From: Cinnamomum chago
Taxonomy: Eukaryota; Streptophyta; Magnoliopsida; Laurales; Lauraceae
DNA: 64,000 nucleotides
Reading direction: 5' to 3'
Assembly: GCA_038049695.1 (NCBI GenBank)
Contig: CP142456.1
Span: 76,531,422 to 76,595,421 of the forward strand
Below the pieces are notes generated by a model. That model saw only the letters and a list, made by a program, of their open reading frames with translations. It had not been told where the DNA came from and did no database searches. The position numbers and the translations under genes are program-made. This document shows positions 43,885 through 57,125 of this stretch, in pieces. Each line of letters starts with the position of its first letter. Within the stretch, counting starts at the first letter, position 1.

Positions 43885-46800
43885 CTAAAACAACCAGTGT
43901 TTCTTTCTTGGTTTTTTCTGAACTGGAGCATCTGCATAGCAGTACAAGCATCAGTATCTCAATCTTTTTAAATACTCCTCTGCATAACTGTAGGAAAGAA
44001 CCATAAAGAAAAGAGGAACAATGATGCATGCTCAGAGCACAGAGATGTACAGTTTGTATTTCTTTTCTTACAAAACCAAACAGCCTCAACCACTCGAGTA
44101 GGGTGAGCAGAATAATGGTTAACAAATACAAAAAAAAGGAGAAATTCTCTCTCAGTGATGACTGCATAGACTTTCCCAGGCTGTCACCTTCAGTTAACCC
44201 ATGTGGACCCATCACCCACCTTTGCTTGATCCACTCCATATCACACGCCTCCAACAATGGGTGATATACACCATTAGATCAAGGCGTGCAAAATGAGATT
44301 GACTATTGCATTGCCCTGGGTTTCTATAAATTGGTCCATGCAATGGCATATACAACCTACTGATAAAAAAAAGGCATATACAACCCAAATAGAGTGAAAT
44401 TTGGGGGGAGTAAATTTTCATGGGGATGTGCAGCATATGAATGGATTAAGATAAGAAAAATATGGGCCCGAAATAGGTCAACACAAGGAAATGGTATGGA
44501 AAGTCCCATGCAAACAACATGGGATACTTTCTCACGAAAAAGTAAAAATAAATAAAGACCAGTTGGATTTCAAAAAAGAAAAAAAGAAGATGGGACTTCA
44601 AGGATCTTGTAATTTGGGAATTATCTATGCAAGTGACAGTGTGGAGGGCCATCATATCAACAGTGTGGATAACTCACTTAAACATGGGCCCAACTTGTAC
44701 ACATGAAAGTTTGAGCAAACTCAACATCTTTAGAGACTGAGCATTGTATATTTCCATGCATGGAATCAAGAGCTGAATCAAAACTGACCTTGAATCTCAT
44801 AGAGTGAATTGTAATGTACTTCAGAAAAGAAACTCAGCCAAAGTTCTGCATTGAAGTATATATATATATATATATATCAATTTTTAATATAATGAAAATC
44901 ATGTAAAGAAATCAACAAATAATTTAATTTGCTCGACAAGTAAAACTGCTACTAAGTCAAACTTGATTTGATTATAAGCCAATTTAGATATACGGGGGGT
45001 GGTAACTCATAATATGATTTGAAACCCAGAATTGAATAGTCAACCTCAAAGTGTCATACAAAATCATAGAAACATGTATGAGAAAAACTTCCGAAATCAG
45101 ATGCACGTTGTTAACATTTGTCATTGCTGTTTACCGTTCCAGTCTAAAAGAACAACTTTTGGGTCCAGGCACGTAGAAGCAAATAAAAATAATAGTCCTT
45201 GGATGGAAAATAAGCTCAATTAAAAATACTTCTAACTCATTCAAAACAAATTAGAAGGGAGAAAAAAGGCCAACAGGTTTGATTAGGTAAAACTAAAGAT
45301 GCTTGTCCAACAAGAAGTATAGGGCCTGTTAAAAGTGAAAAATGAAAGGTGAATATCCAAAAATGACAATAATCTCCCCTTTAATGGAAATTGAATCAAG
45401 GGAAATGAATATCCAGTCATCACCCTAGTAATTCAAATCCAAAGAAAGTCAAGGTCCCATCTATATCTCTATTTTATATCCTTCACTCCTCACCTCTTTA
45501 ATAATCCTTTGGTGAAGCTCATTTGACCGCAAATTCCTATGTATTCCATGCAAAAAAAACAGGCCTTAAAATTTCATGAGGGTAGTGAAATGCCTGACTT
45601 CAGCTATTCAGCATGAACTGAGTGCAGGTTCAGTATTGAGATAGGTTTCTTGCCAACACAAGGTCGTTTCTTGGAATTTTATCCAACAATTTTTTTCTTC
45701 TTTTTTAATCCCGAATGGTCTCCAAAAGCCAAGTCTTCTTCAGTGGAATTTCACATCACTTTAAAACCCTACTTGGAACTGTGGTTTGCAGGTACATCCA
45801 TGGTTTTTTTGTTTTTGTTATTTTGTTATTATTATTTTTTTATTTTTAAGTTAGTAATTGGCGGGACGCACTATACATTTAAATTTCCTGCTTTAGACAC
45901 AATCAATGTAAATATTTTTGTGAAAACAAGTAGTCAGTAAATAAGCATATTTACACGAGTGGTTTCCAATCAATGACAATCAACGTAATTATTTGTGCCA
46001 AACAAATAGTGAGTCAATGGGCATATTTACTTATGACTGGTTTCAAATCAATTATGTATTAAGAAATATTTGATTGATTGGTACAAAAGTGACTGACAAG
46101 GAAGTTCATTTTTTATTTTTTCTAGAGGCAATAATTAATGATTTTATCAGTAGGAAATCTGTACAAAAGCATAGAGAAATCAGCAGTATATAATGATGAA
46201 AAGTAAGATGTATCTTGATAGGCTTTCTTTCTCTGTCCAAGTTTGTTCTTACTTTTTTGACACTGGATACAAAACCCTTCATATGCCCAAGATCCAGAAC
46301 ATTCTCTCTCTGTCCAAGTTTGTTCTTACTTTTTTGACATTGGATACAAAACCCTTCATATGCCCAAGATCCAGATCATGAGTACACTAAATAACTAGCT
46401 GAATCATTATTTAGGCAAATCTAATGACTATATATGTCTTGTATCTTGAACATGTAAAATGGAAACCAAATTAGACAGGATATCATTTCTCCTCTCCAGC
46501 AACAGTTCATTATCTAAAATGCTTCAGATAGAACCTGAATGTAGTGGATACAAATATCAGGGAGCAAAGAGTCCCATCCACCTGTCTTTCAAAGGAAACA
46601 GAAACATCGAAGCTCTCTGATGCTTTTTGAGAAACTTACCGAAGAAATATGTTTGAAAATGTATGAATTCAATTCAAGGAGAAGTAGAAGTAATGAAAGC
46701 AGCAAACAAGGTGTACACCACAAGAATCTTTTGGAATGTAAGATCCCAAAGCAAAACCATTGGTGAACAAAGCACAGGTGGGATATTAAAACCAATCAAA

Positions 46801-49800
46801 GAATCTTACAACTTGGGATGATACAATAAGTGTCTCACGTCCGTTTTCTTATTAAAATATCTTATAAGCTTGCATAGTGAATTATCAATCATGATAATGT
46901 TTAAAAGGATCAAAGGGATTTTTAATTTGAAATAGCTTACGATTTTAGAAAGAGAAAATCAAGATTAGTTAGTATGGGTCTAAATATAACCATCATTTTC
47001 ATTTTTGAATCCATGTTAGGTATTAACATCAATTGAAGACATTAAAGAAATAATTGCATGCCAAAAAACCAGTTTCGATATTTTAGCTTGCAGGTCTAAC
47101 AAGCTTTCAAAGATGGTGATATATGAAAGTGCATTAATGGTTTTACCCCGCTGTGGAGCCTCCTCCCGTGGAATAATTTCAACAAAGCAGGTGTCTCTGA
47201 ACGAAGTTAGAAGACATATTTTTGCTCCAAACTGAAGAAAAAAAGGAAATCATTAGAAGTGAACTAAAGCTGATGCTTGTACAAGATTAATTCTAGCTAA
47301 GCATCACTCTACCTTTACCCTTTTTTGGGAAAAGTGGGATGAACCAAGGTTTTTTTTTTTTGGGTGTGGGGGGGTGGGTGGGTGTGGGGGGAACGGTTAT
47401 AAAGTGCACATAAAATGAGGATATAAATGCATTTATATTAAATACCTAAAAAACTGGATTAAACCAGATAAAGATCAGATTTCTACGTTAGATTAGATTG
47501 TGTAGGTCGAGTCATTGAAAAAATCACTGGCACTACTAAGCAATTGCCTCTCCAGGAACTTAAATTGGAATCTGGACAAGGTAATTCACAATGGAAGAAC
47601 CAAGATTTCTTAGACATGTTCCTCATCAATCAACAATTGGTAGAATATTAGTCTACATGCCAAAGCATACACAAGCACTTTATCCCAAATCCCGAAGCCA
47701 TTAGCAGACAATGATCTTTAGAACAAAAAATAAACACCTTATCTGCTGCTGCTTGCAAGGTAAGATGATCTCCCCATTCCCCAGATCTGCATGATGAAAG
47801 ATATTAATCAAATGTATCTATAAACAATTAAATTCTCACAAAAATCAAATACATAAATGGATTTAAAAAGGCTATGAGAACTATAATGTTCAAAAGAATG
47901 TTAATCCTACATTGTTATCTAACAGTCAAAATGAAATAGAAAGGAAGACATCCTACTTTGCCATTTTCTTGCAATAACTTTTGTACTTCATGGGCACATA
48001 ACCTTCATACAAAGAGCGGAATTGTTTAAGCTGGAAAAGGAAACATAGTCAATTGTAAGGAAACTCAAATTAATGTTCACAATTAAAAGTAACATGAATA
48101 AAGATATTCCATTAGTTCATGCAGGAGAATTATATGATCCTTGTAATAGGTACAAATACAATATCTTCCATGGACCTGAATTTCTGAACTGTGGATAGAT
48201 CTTTTCCCCATTTTATCAGAAGATCATTTAAAAAAAAAAAAGAAAGAAAGAGGAGAAGCCATTAAGCCCACAGTTCAGAAAATCTGAGAAGATAGGACAG
48301 AAAAACTCCTGAATCCTTTTTCCCAGATAAGGACTTGGAGTTCAAAGACTTGGTCTTTGGGAAGAGAGTCTCACCAGATGGAAAGCACCAACCTGGTTAT
48401 ATCAAACCCCAAAAATAACTGTATCATATCCATGAAATACTTGGAGATATTTACTTTGTATGAGCTGAGAGCCATTGCTGTATTCTGTGCTTATACATGT
48501 TCTTACTGTGCCTCAATCGTTGATCTAGTATTGAGTCACTAAAGATTTTGAGAGATGGAGTATTGATGGGACCCAATAAGATCTATATTTTAGAACCACA
48601 GGTCCCAAGAGTACAAACTCAAGGCTTGTAGTCATATTATATATCCTTAGATGAGGACCATATAATTCCTCCAATCATCAACAAACCAAAGAGAGAACTC
48701 AACCATATTGTCTAGAAAGTTCAAGAAAGGAAGCCATCATAAATACCTGTTTCACTATTTCTTTTCGCACATACTTGTGATATTCTGGTGACTTGAACAT
48801 TTGATCTGAAAGGGCACGAAACTGTGAATTGAAAAAAATGAACTCATTAGTACACTCTACTTCACTGATGCATCATTAAATCTATTTAGTAAGAAGTCTG
48901 GACAGACCTGACAATTGCCATCCCCAGATACCTTTACTTCATATAATCCATATACATTAAGCCTAGCAGAGAACGTAGGAAGAAAAATAATCACAGAGAA
49001 TCTCGAATATATGTAATGAAAAAACAACATAAAATTATAAACAGAAGCAATTTCAAAAGTCTCTTCTATATTAATGAAAAGAAGCATGTCATTAACAATT
49101 AAGATCATATGTACGCTTGTTGCATAAGTACAACAATGTCCAGATGTAATAAATGAAACATCATGCAGCCCTGCACACTGTAGTAAAAACTACTACAAAC
49201 TTTGCCCGGTGTTGCTACTTGCTACAAACAGAAATAGAAATTGTGCTATCCTTGTAATGTTGATCTTTCTTTAATATGTTACTGTTACAATAAAGAAAAA
49301 AACTACAAGAGAAATAGGTGTATGAAGAAAATAAAAGAGAACATGCCCGTGCAAAAGAAACATGTAGTTGAAACTCAACAATCTGGAGGACAGATATGAT
49401 CTGTAGATAAGTGAAAACTACTACTTTTCATCCTGAGAGATTTCTCCACTAACACCTTATGAAGACTGAGAGCCCCACCAACTTTACCAGTTCACAGGGG
49501 CTCAATTCTTGAGTACATTGTTTTCTAACAATAAAACCACCCTGAAACCACCGAAATGCACTGGGGATATTTCTATTCAGTCAAAGAAATGTTATGTGAA
49601 TTTTTTTGGTATTAAAATAGAATACATTTTTCCCTTCTTAAACTTTTAAAAACAAAAGAGTTGGAAAAAGTTTGTCAGTTCCCAAGTTGCACTAGTTCTG
49701 GCATGTATAGTGGAATTGGATATAGGTACTAAGTATCTGATTTGGAAAATCCCAGCAAGAAGGATTTGTGAGTTCAGGATAATATTAAATTAAATTTTAA

Positions 49801-49865
49801 TTTTTTTATATTTAAATTTGTTGAGAGAAAAGAGAATAGAGAATGCATAGAATGAGATGCTCTCT

Positions 49866-49926
<61 letters not shown>

Positions 49927-52298
49927 TTCTTTCCTCGTACATTCCTTGATTACAGATACAATAACATTTTAAGGATACTAATTTAAATGAATCAGCCTAA
50001 TCACAATCAATCAGTGATTAAGCCTAATTACAGTCAATCAAAGATTAAAAAGATATAATTACGGTGCTCATTGATACCATGCCAATACAAAATTCCATCT
50101 TTATGATACTTTGGAATACCAGCTTCGAACAATACAGATAATAAACAAAAATTAAACCTATATAAAAAAAAATATAAATCACACTCTAAATAAAAAAAAT
50201 AAAAAAAAAAACTTGGAATTCAAAAGAAGCAAAGGTAATAATATTTTGTCAAACTAAAGAGCAATATTTAAACGAGTATTGAGGCTACAATTATATCTCT
50301 AAGGAACTGTCATAGTTTTGAGAAGAATCGGACATGAGAACAATGCCATGTAAATCCATGTTGCCATGTGATAAGTTGCTAATTTCGCAGAATACGTGTC
50401 ATAGGTTTCAGTTGAAAAAAAAACAGGTGCAGCTGACTAACGCGAGATCCAAGGTCCACATAAATTTTAAGATGATCAGCCATTGAAAGTAAGAAGCATA
50501 AGTAGAAGCAAGAATGGGGCCTCAAGTTCAAAACACTTAACTAATAAAGGTTACTAGAGCACATATAGGGACATTGGGAAATAGAATTACAAAAAATAAG
50601 GAAAAGAAAAAGGCCCTATACAGCATGGTGCATACAAATGGAACCAAATAGAAATGCTGGTAGACCCCCTTTTTACCAAACATTTTGACTGACACCATAA
50701 AACGGCAGTCAATCAGCTACCGCATTTCCCTCACGAAGAAAATGTTGAAAAGGAAGAATTTCTTGCCAATCAGAGATAGCTGCATTGTGCAGCAAATCTT
50801 CATGTATTATTTACTCCCATATATGGACCACCATGGGTTGTAACCAGACTGTCCATTCAGGGATATGATTAAAAAGGAAAAAAAAAATCAGTAGTAATCA
50901 CTTTGTCAAGACCACTTCATGAATCTGTATAGTAAATTATCTGTTACTGAGACCAGCATTTAGAAACTTGCCTCATCAACTTGGAACTTGACCAAATCAA
51001 CTGAATTAGGATCAAGAACCAACCAAGAGGAGAAACATCAGTTGAGATAGGGCGACCCTTAAATGCTGAAATTCCCAACATATGGATGTGGCTTGGATGC
51101 TTAATTTTTAACATGCCGGTCACCGCCCTAGTGGCAACAGGGACTACCTGTAGGGAGTACAAGCATGACCATTAACAGGTTCAAACCCACACCCTCGTCC
51201 TCCATAATAAAGGGCATGTCTTGCCATTGCATGATGCAACAAGCACCAGAAGACAAGTATAAGGATGCATACCTTTCAATTTTATCTATCCCATTGATTA
51301 CAAATACTCGATCTGGTATAGGATGTATACAATTTAAATTAACTAGATTCCAAATTCCAAGTACATTTGGAGTTCCATAATAGGTAAAAGAAGACATCTG
51401 ACCTGAATGGGTTATCCAGCTCTTAAAAGGAGCTACTTACCAATAATCATAGATGAGAATTTAATTATTGAAAGCTATTAGACATAAATGGTTGATAAAA
51501 TGAGCAAATGAAAGAAAATGTGAACATGTTATGGATCTCTAGCATCATCTGTGCAAAACACTCCGCATACTCACAATTTGGAAAGAAGAAACATACCTTT
51601 GGAGCAACCGCTGATGATCCTGACCGGCATCACTCAAGTTGGGAATGTACGAATTGATTCGAGGAATATGCTAAAATTTCCAAAGAGAAGATGCTAGTAA
51701 GCTCTTTGGACAAGTACTCTTCTTCAACTAATAAATAGAAAGATCACTCATAACTCAATGCAAATATTTGCATGATAAAACTAAGTTTTCTGGTTCAGCT
51801 ACCAAGCAGTCCCACAAAGCAAGAGCATGAGGTTTTTTTTTTTTTCCCCTTTTATTTTTTTAATGTTTGAATGGTAGGGCATGAGTAAGCAAGGGTTTGA
51901 AAGTTGCTAACAAATGCCAAGGCCAGCATAATTGAAGATACTAGGAACCTGGACATCCATTATACTAAAATTTTGCTTTTCTCATATTCATTTTCCTTTT
52001 TTTTAATGAAATCTATGAAATCTTCTAACATAAATATCAAGAATTCATGTAGGTTTAGTTTGGCCGACTCCTAAGACCAAGTCCAAGACTAAAATTACAT
52101 TTTCAATCTCAGGTTGCATGTCCAAGACAAAGTTTTGGTAATAGCAAAGTTTCAGAAAACAGAGTATCCTTGCTACATAGGTTCTAGTTCAAAATAAAAA
52201 TTAAAAGAAACCATCATGACAAAAGGCAGACATTAATTGACTAGGCTTAACAAACTAAATGCAAAAAATATAGATTTTGCCTTTCTGACACTGCTCCC

Positions 52299-52339
<41 letters not shown>

Positions 52340-52533
52340 GACTCAATGAGAATGATCAAAGACCTTACAGGAATGGCGGACAGATGAGAAAGGCGTCTCG
52401 CAACTGCACCATCTAATTTAGCAAACTCTTCGGACAAAACAACTGCAATCATCCTGTCATCCTCAATATCTAGTTCTTTGCTTGAAGATGAAGAGCCAGA
52501 AAATCCAGCCACGCTTTGAGCACGGTGTGTCAT
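43885..52533 (-). CDS. OTU-domain cysteine deubiquitinase (plant OTU9-12 group), 9 coding exons
   Basis: This protein cleaves ubiquitin from substrates or chains through an ovarian-tumour-type cysteine protease fold. Exons in minus order: 52533-52369, 51670-51597, 48962-48908, 48821-48747, 48030-47957, 47786-47738, 47231-47147, 44845-44789, 43931-43885, giving 226 residues. All introns are GT-AG and in frame. The N-terminus MTHRAQSVAGFSG is Ser-rich; then come VLSEEFAKLDGAVARRL and IPRINSYIPNLSDAGQDHQR. The catalytic core is VSGDGNCQFRALSDQ with Asp94 and Cys97, then GEWGDHLTLQAAADKFGAKI, and SEVHYNSLYE with catalytic His203. The basic tail ends in KKHWLF. The length suits the short OTU11/OTU12-like members. 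One difference: SFFSE where relatives usually have SFWSE. There is no signal peptide, so a soluble cytosolic or nuclear enzyme is expected. Small exons (47-165 bp) are spread over 8.6 kb. Confidence 0.93.
45321..45567. mobile_element. Harbinger-like MITE, about 247 bp
   Basis: The left end AGGGCCTGTTAAAAG and right end AAAACAGGCCTT are short inverted repeats of the GGGCCTGTT type used by PIF/Harbinger elements. Its right half (TCTCTATTTTATATCCTTCA, ACCTCTTTAATAAT) matches sequence at about 14703-14810, so the family has at least two copies here. Confidence 0.6.
46231..46378. repeat. Tandem duplication, 77-bp unit
   Basis: TGTCCAAGTTTGTTCTTAC begins each unit (46234 and 46311). The two units end ATGCCCAAGATCCAG and differ at one or two bases. 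It lies in an intron of the OTU gene, and the near identity points to a recent slip or repair event. Confidence 0.92.
48963..51596 (-). other. OTU gene intron 2 (2.6 kb)
   Basis: The donor CAAAG|GTATGT ends at 51597 and the acceptor CTGCTAG precedes 48962. It contains the (GA)n run at 49870-49919. No exon or transposon end is recognised in it; the frames at 50944-51162 and 51128-51397 have no family features. Confidence 0.85.
49870..49919. repeat. (GA)25 microsatellite
   Basis: An uninterrupted run of 25 GA units inside the OTU gene (CT on the transcribed strand). It should be highly length-variable. Confidence 0.97.
52304..52335. repeat. (TA)16 microsatellite
   Basis: A TA run starting about 35 bp inside OTU intron 1, just after the first coding exon's donor at 52368. 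Confidence 0.95.
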
Positions 52534-52564
52534 AAAAGCCTGACAGAGAAAGATTGATTCTTAA

Positions 52565-52903
52565 GGGCCTATTTGGATAGGCAAAAAAATAGGGTAGAGT
52601 GAAGTTAAATGGGACCTAACAGTCTTAAGTCTCAACTCTACCCTGTTTGGGTGAGTCTAGCCCGATAGATCCGATAGATAAAGTAATATTGTTAGCCACA
52701 TGTATTCCATTTCACTACAACCCTAAATACTTCCATTTCCTTGAGTAAAAATGGATTCTACTCCAAACCTTAACTTCACAATAAGCATCCAAATGGAGTG
52801 AAGTAAAGTACTCTACTTTAACTTCAACCTACTTCTCCTCCACCTCACTCCTCATGTGAATTCACTTCATTTTACTCCACTCCTCATTTACCCAAATAGA
52901 CCC
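52565..52903. mobile_element. Tourist-like (PIF/Harbinger) MITE, about 339 bp
   Basis: The left end GGGCCTATTTGGATAGG and the inverse of the right end GGGTCTATTTGGGTAAATG are terminal inverted repeats. TTAA precedes the left end and AAT follows the right, roughly the expected TAA target. It is rich in GAAGTAAAGT and ACTCCAC words. It lies in the 5'UTR intron of the OTU gene, 26 bp upstream of the acceptor-proximal exon edge. Confidence 0.7.
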
Positions 52904-54002
52904 AATGGTGAAAGCAAACAAAGTCAATCCCCTTGATTAAATGGGGCATTACTAGTTTAAATTAGCCAATGCCTTCAGATATACATTCGTTTTTCTCTTA
53001 ATTATCGGTTCAGAGTATTCATTCTTTATTAACTCATTGAAAGAAATAAAAAAGATACAACAATTGGAGGTAACAAATAATGTAACTGGAAACAGTGACA
53101 AGCCTATAAGGGATGTACTAGACACTCATTACTTTGCTAGTGAGTCTACCAAGGTTTAACCATCTCTCCAGACAAGCAATAATACAATCACTTGCAAGTG
53201 AGTCTCCATAATCATAACATGGTTCTATATAAATTCTCTAACAAAATCTCGCGAATCTTTGTGGTAACCGTTTCAGACTAGAAACTACACGAAATCAAAT
53301 CACCACTGATGTATTAAGAAAATGTGAGAAACTATCATATGCACGCATAAATACAGTAATGTAAGACACCAATCAGCAAATTGTGTATTATCAAAAACCA
53401 CTATTCATCAACATAGACCTTTATAGATCAAAACTACCCCAGTACCCAGTACCCATGAATCATAATTTGTGATTGAACTTAATATCTCTTACTAATCCGA
53501 TCAAAGTGATATTCGCCGCCGTTGAATTGAATTCCTCTTCTCAACAAAGCCAAAGCCAAAGCCATCTCATTCACCTATTGCAAAAAATGAAAAAATCCAT
53601 CCTAGATCATCACTTTGTTCTGAGCAATAATCAGATCAGATCTGTTACAATTCGTGCGCATTAGATCTCACCAAGAACCGGGCCCCACAACACAAATTTC
53701 ATCCACTCAACTAATCATCTACCAATCTAGCATCAATCATCAAATTCGAATCCATTCATATGCAAACCCTAAACCCCAAATCCGGATCCTGACACCGAAC
53801 AAACAGACAAGCACCGAAACTCAACTCACAAATCGGAATCTTGAAATGAGATGAGAAAAGCAGAATCAAGAAAAGAATTAGGAGAAATCCGGAATTCTCA
53901 AATGGAAAGAAGAAAATATGCGAATTTGGGACCACAAAATCCTTGAAAATAACAGATGGGGAAAAAGGGAAATCTGAGAAAGGAATATGAAGAAGAGAAT
54001 AC

Positions 54003-54200
54003 CTGAGTTTTAGGACGGGATAGAATATCGATGTTGAGCGGATTGTAGATGGAAAACAAGGAATCTCTCTTTGTCACTAAATATCTCGAAAAATGTTTGC
54101 TTTGGAATCTGTCTTTGCCTTTGTCTTGGTAAGTATCTCAAAGGAAAATGTGTTCTTCCAGAAATGGAAAGCTGAGAAAATATCGTGTTTGGTGGGCGAT
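54003..54200 (-). promoter_or_regulatory. OTU gene 5' UTR exon and promoter side
   Basis: On the minus strand a leader ending CTAAAACTCAG (54003) meets a strong donor GTATTC. The matching acceptor TCTGTCAG lies before 52539, six bases upstream of the ATG at 52533. The resulting 1.46-kb 5'UTR intron is of a kind common in plant genes. The transcription start is not visible; 54200 is an estimate. The long minus frame across 54010-54483 is not coding. Confidence 0.65.
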
Positions 54201-55840
54201 GGTTGATTTGTTCACGATGGATCGGTTTTTTTATTGGATTTGGTCGTGTCGGTGTAGCCGCGGAGAAAATGTAGGGACTAGAGACGCAAATAGGTCGTGT
54301 TCGGTTTCGATTTGGTTTAACCGGACCTGAACCCATGTCAGACCCGGGGACGAGTGTACCATAAGGCCAATAAAGCCTTTGTTTTACGCCCCAAAAAACA
54401 ATGCTAAAAATGGGCTTATGATAACAGCTGACATTTTTTAAAAACTCACAAAAAAAAAAAAAATCATAGTCGTCAACTTTCAACTCTTTTTTTTTCTCCC
54501 CAAAATATAAGGCCTCATAATAACTCTTTCTTAAGAAGATACGACCAAGATTTTCATGGGGCTTAAAGTGTCATTTATTCCGCCCCTAATATCTCTATTG
54601 TCAGGAGTTCGATTGATTTTATCATACAATTATATTTCTAGTAGTCCATGTTTATCAAATCTCAGTCATACATTCAATTATGAATTTGCTTCACAAGCAT
54701 TTTTTCATTATTTTTGTATATTTTATTTCAATAGGGGCTCATTTAAATTTTGATCCATGATGTGACTGTAATAGATCCATAGCTTGAGATCTTAATCCTA
54801 ATAATAGATCTTAAAATTTAAGATAAACAATGGGCCCCCGTCGGAATTATTCACTTGCCCACAATGCATATGAGCACTGTGCATCTGGAACATCCAATAC
54901 GTGGGGCACACCTCTAAAGTCCGTCTAGGATGATCCTGACTCATGGTGCATATGTGCAGGTGAAAATGCTTCAAGCCCCACTAGTGGCAAACTCAAGATT
55001 TTTGTTTTAAATTGGGGGGAGGGGGGAGCCAAATAAGTAGTTGGATTTTGTGACCCATGATTTCCATGTGAGTTTTGGGGATGGGCACAAGATTTTCATG
55101 TGGGTTTTGGAGGTGGACTTAAGATAGGTTAGTAAAACTTGAATATAAAAACTTAATTAGTAATTTTTCATTACAAAAAAAGCAAGAAAAATAAATTTTA
55201 AATAAAATATTTATAATAAATATTAAAATATAGAAAATGCCTTATTTTAAATTGTCACTTTAGACCTCAAATTGTCTCGAGCCTGCCCTGACTAGACCCA
55301 GACCTCAGACCCGGACCCAATAGGGTTTATTGGGGTTCGTGTATGAGCCCAGACCTGCAACCAAATCTAATATGGAAAAAAAAAAAACCCAATTTCGAAG
55401 CATTCTTCTTTTAAGCCAGATTTTGAATATTAAAGGGTGTATCCAACCCAAAGAGTGTATTGTGGATCCTTGGAATCAAGAAAATGCGCATATTGGGGAG
55501 GCATGATATGGTGATCTAGTCATCTAGAGCATGAGATAGATATGACAAGGCACACCAGCAAATAAAAGTCTTGGGGAGTGGGAAGACAAAATGTCATTAA
55601 CTAATGCAGAGTAAACAGATTGGTTTAAAAGTTTATATATAAACAATATTTGAAAGTGGAGAACAAGAATGGATAATATTTCGATACTTTCCATTCATAA
55701 TGTTGTCTGTCATGCCAAGTGCCTGAACTGAATCACCAAAATCTAGAGAGTATCTAGCCCATGGTCCCCAGCTGTAGCAGTGACATTAACATCCACCCGT
55801 AGCTGGCGCCTAGTGTTTTATTGCTATTATCATCATCATT
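54201..55840. other. Intergenic stretch upstream of the OTU gene
   Basis: It includes the presumed OTU promoter. About 54290-54360 is GC-richer with CCGGACCTGAACCCATG and AGACCCGGGG words like those of the repeat at 59182-59592. No gene is recognised. Confidence 0.5.
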
Positions 55841-55904
55841 ATCACTGGAGGATTTTATGAAAAAAAAAACTCTTGGTCCATATACAAAAAAAGACCTCAT
55901 GTCG

Positions 55905-56277
55905 TCGCTCACTTAGTACCCGGAACCTCCTATCAACTCTCTCAATCCCGATCCAAATACGCGGATCAGTATTTTCGGAACGGATCCATCCTCAGAGCAC
56001 TGTTAAACTAAATATGGAGTGAACCGAGCAAAACTTCTTATTTTTTGTATATTTCTTTTTCTGTAATCTTGAAATTTATTTTTTGAATGAATATATTCCT
56101 TCTGACTTATTAATTATTATTTATTTTATGTGATTAAATAGCATAGTAAATTTTTTTTCTCTATTTTTTATATTTAAATATATGGGTAAAATATATTAAT
56201 TTCCATTAATTAATTAGAACGTATAATTATTTTAAAATTTAACATTTCGTTCCAATTTCTGCTCCGCGCTATGCAGT
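55905..56277 (+). repeat. AGCG-rich dispersed repeat, family B copy 2
   Basis: It begins at about ACCCGGAACCTCC and ends at about CTGCTCCGCGCTATG, and is the inverse of the repeat at 25800-26262, sharing TCTGTAATCTTGAAATTTAT-like and GACTTATTAATTATT-like stretches. It is about 90 bp shorter because the tandem array is reduced. A TCATCATCATTATCAC run precedes it at about 55831. Confidence 0.78.
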
Positions 56278-56489
56278 TGAACAACAATATCACCACCACC
56301 CATGTCTTCTTCATCCTCGTTTTTTCTTCATCTTCTCTTTCCTCTTTCCTCACCTCCCTCACCTCATTTCTCGTCCAACTCACTACCGACAGGGAGAAAA
56401 GCATGAAACAAAGAGGAGGGAGACTCAAGAGACAGGGAAGCAAAGGTGTGTGATGTCGGAAGAGCGATTGCGCTTGCTGGACTTTGGCA

Positions 56490-56650
56490 GATACCTTGAA
56501 TCCATGGTCTTCCCCAACTCTAAAAACGATGGGGGCGAGGGAATCATCACCACCGTCGTAATCTTGGGACTTGGGAGGGTTTGAGCTTGTGGGTTTTGAG
56601 TCTTCTACTGTTTCGTTTAGATTTGGGGGTTTTGGGGGCCATTTTCCCAT
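56490..56650 (-). CDS. Possible orphan first exon, unknown protein
   Basis: On the minus strand an ATG at 56650 opens a non-repetitive, protein-like segment (MGKWPPKPPNLNETV..., then LAPIVFRVGEDHGFK). It reaches a good donor (GATTCAAG|GTATCTG) near 56499. Beyond that the frame turns into low-complexity sequence. I cannot match it to a family. No following exon is visible before the family B repeat at 56277, so this could be the start of a broken gene, a captured exon or chance. Confidence 0.25.
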
Positions 56651-57125
56651 TATTAGTGTTTAGCTTTGGCTAGTTTGGGATTTCTCTCTCTGTTTCCCCG
56701 TTTCATATAATAATTTCTGTAGTGGATTCAGTTCTAGATTTTGTTGTTGTTGAGTTGGAATTAGTTGAATTTTGCATGTAAAGCATAGGAATGGCTCTAT
56801 GAGAATTGGATATGATGTTGGTGCATAAATTTCAGATGGGAAGTTATTAGTACTGCCATTCTAGTCTTCTTGGAATTATGTTCTCATCCCTCTATTTATG
56901 ATGCAAGGTGTTGAGCCTAGCATAAGGGCTGTGGTATGGCCCTTTCTCATTGGAGTGTAACTGCGTCAGGGATGGGGAAGGACGAGGCAAGGAGGAAAAA
57001 CGATGAAGATAGGAGCGACAATATCGACTCTATGTAAAAATAAAAAAGAAGTTAAAATTAGCTAGAGGCCTTTTCTATTCTGCTGAAACTATTAGGCTCT
57101 TTTACGTTTACGGACATTTAATCCC
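56651..57125. other. Intergenic, nothing recognised
   Basis: AT-rich sequence. It begins CT-rich next to the possible orphan exon, as a leader would, but no motif fixes a promoter. Confidence 0.45.

Larger units (their letters stand above)
44846..47146 (-). other. OTU gene intron 7 (2.3 kb)
   Basis: It lies between exons ending CGGG|GTAAAA and starting TGCAG|AACTTTGG. It contains a Harbinger-like MITE (45321-45567), a 77-bp tandem duplication (46231-46378) and an (AT)10 run at 44858-44877. Confidence 0.85.

Noticed and set aside
43817..44257. 146-codon minus-strand open frame
   Set aside because: It overlaps the last OTU exon in a different frame; the real exon (DAPVQKKPRKKHWLF) is supported by family similarity and splice sites.
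54010..54483. 157-codon minus-strand open frame
   Set aside because: It overlaps the OTU 5' leader and the promoter side; the product is Arg/Pro/Phe-rich with no family feature, and a strong splice donor at 54002 interrupts the transcript there.
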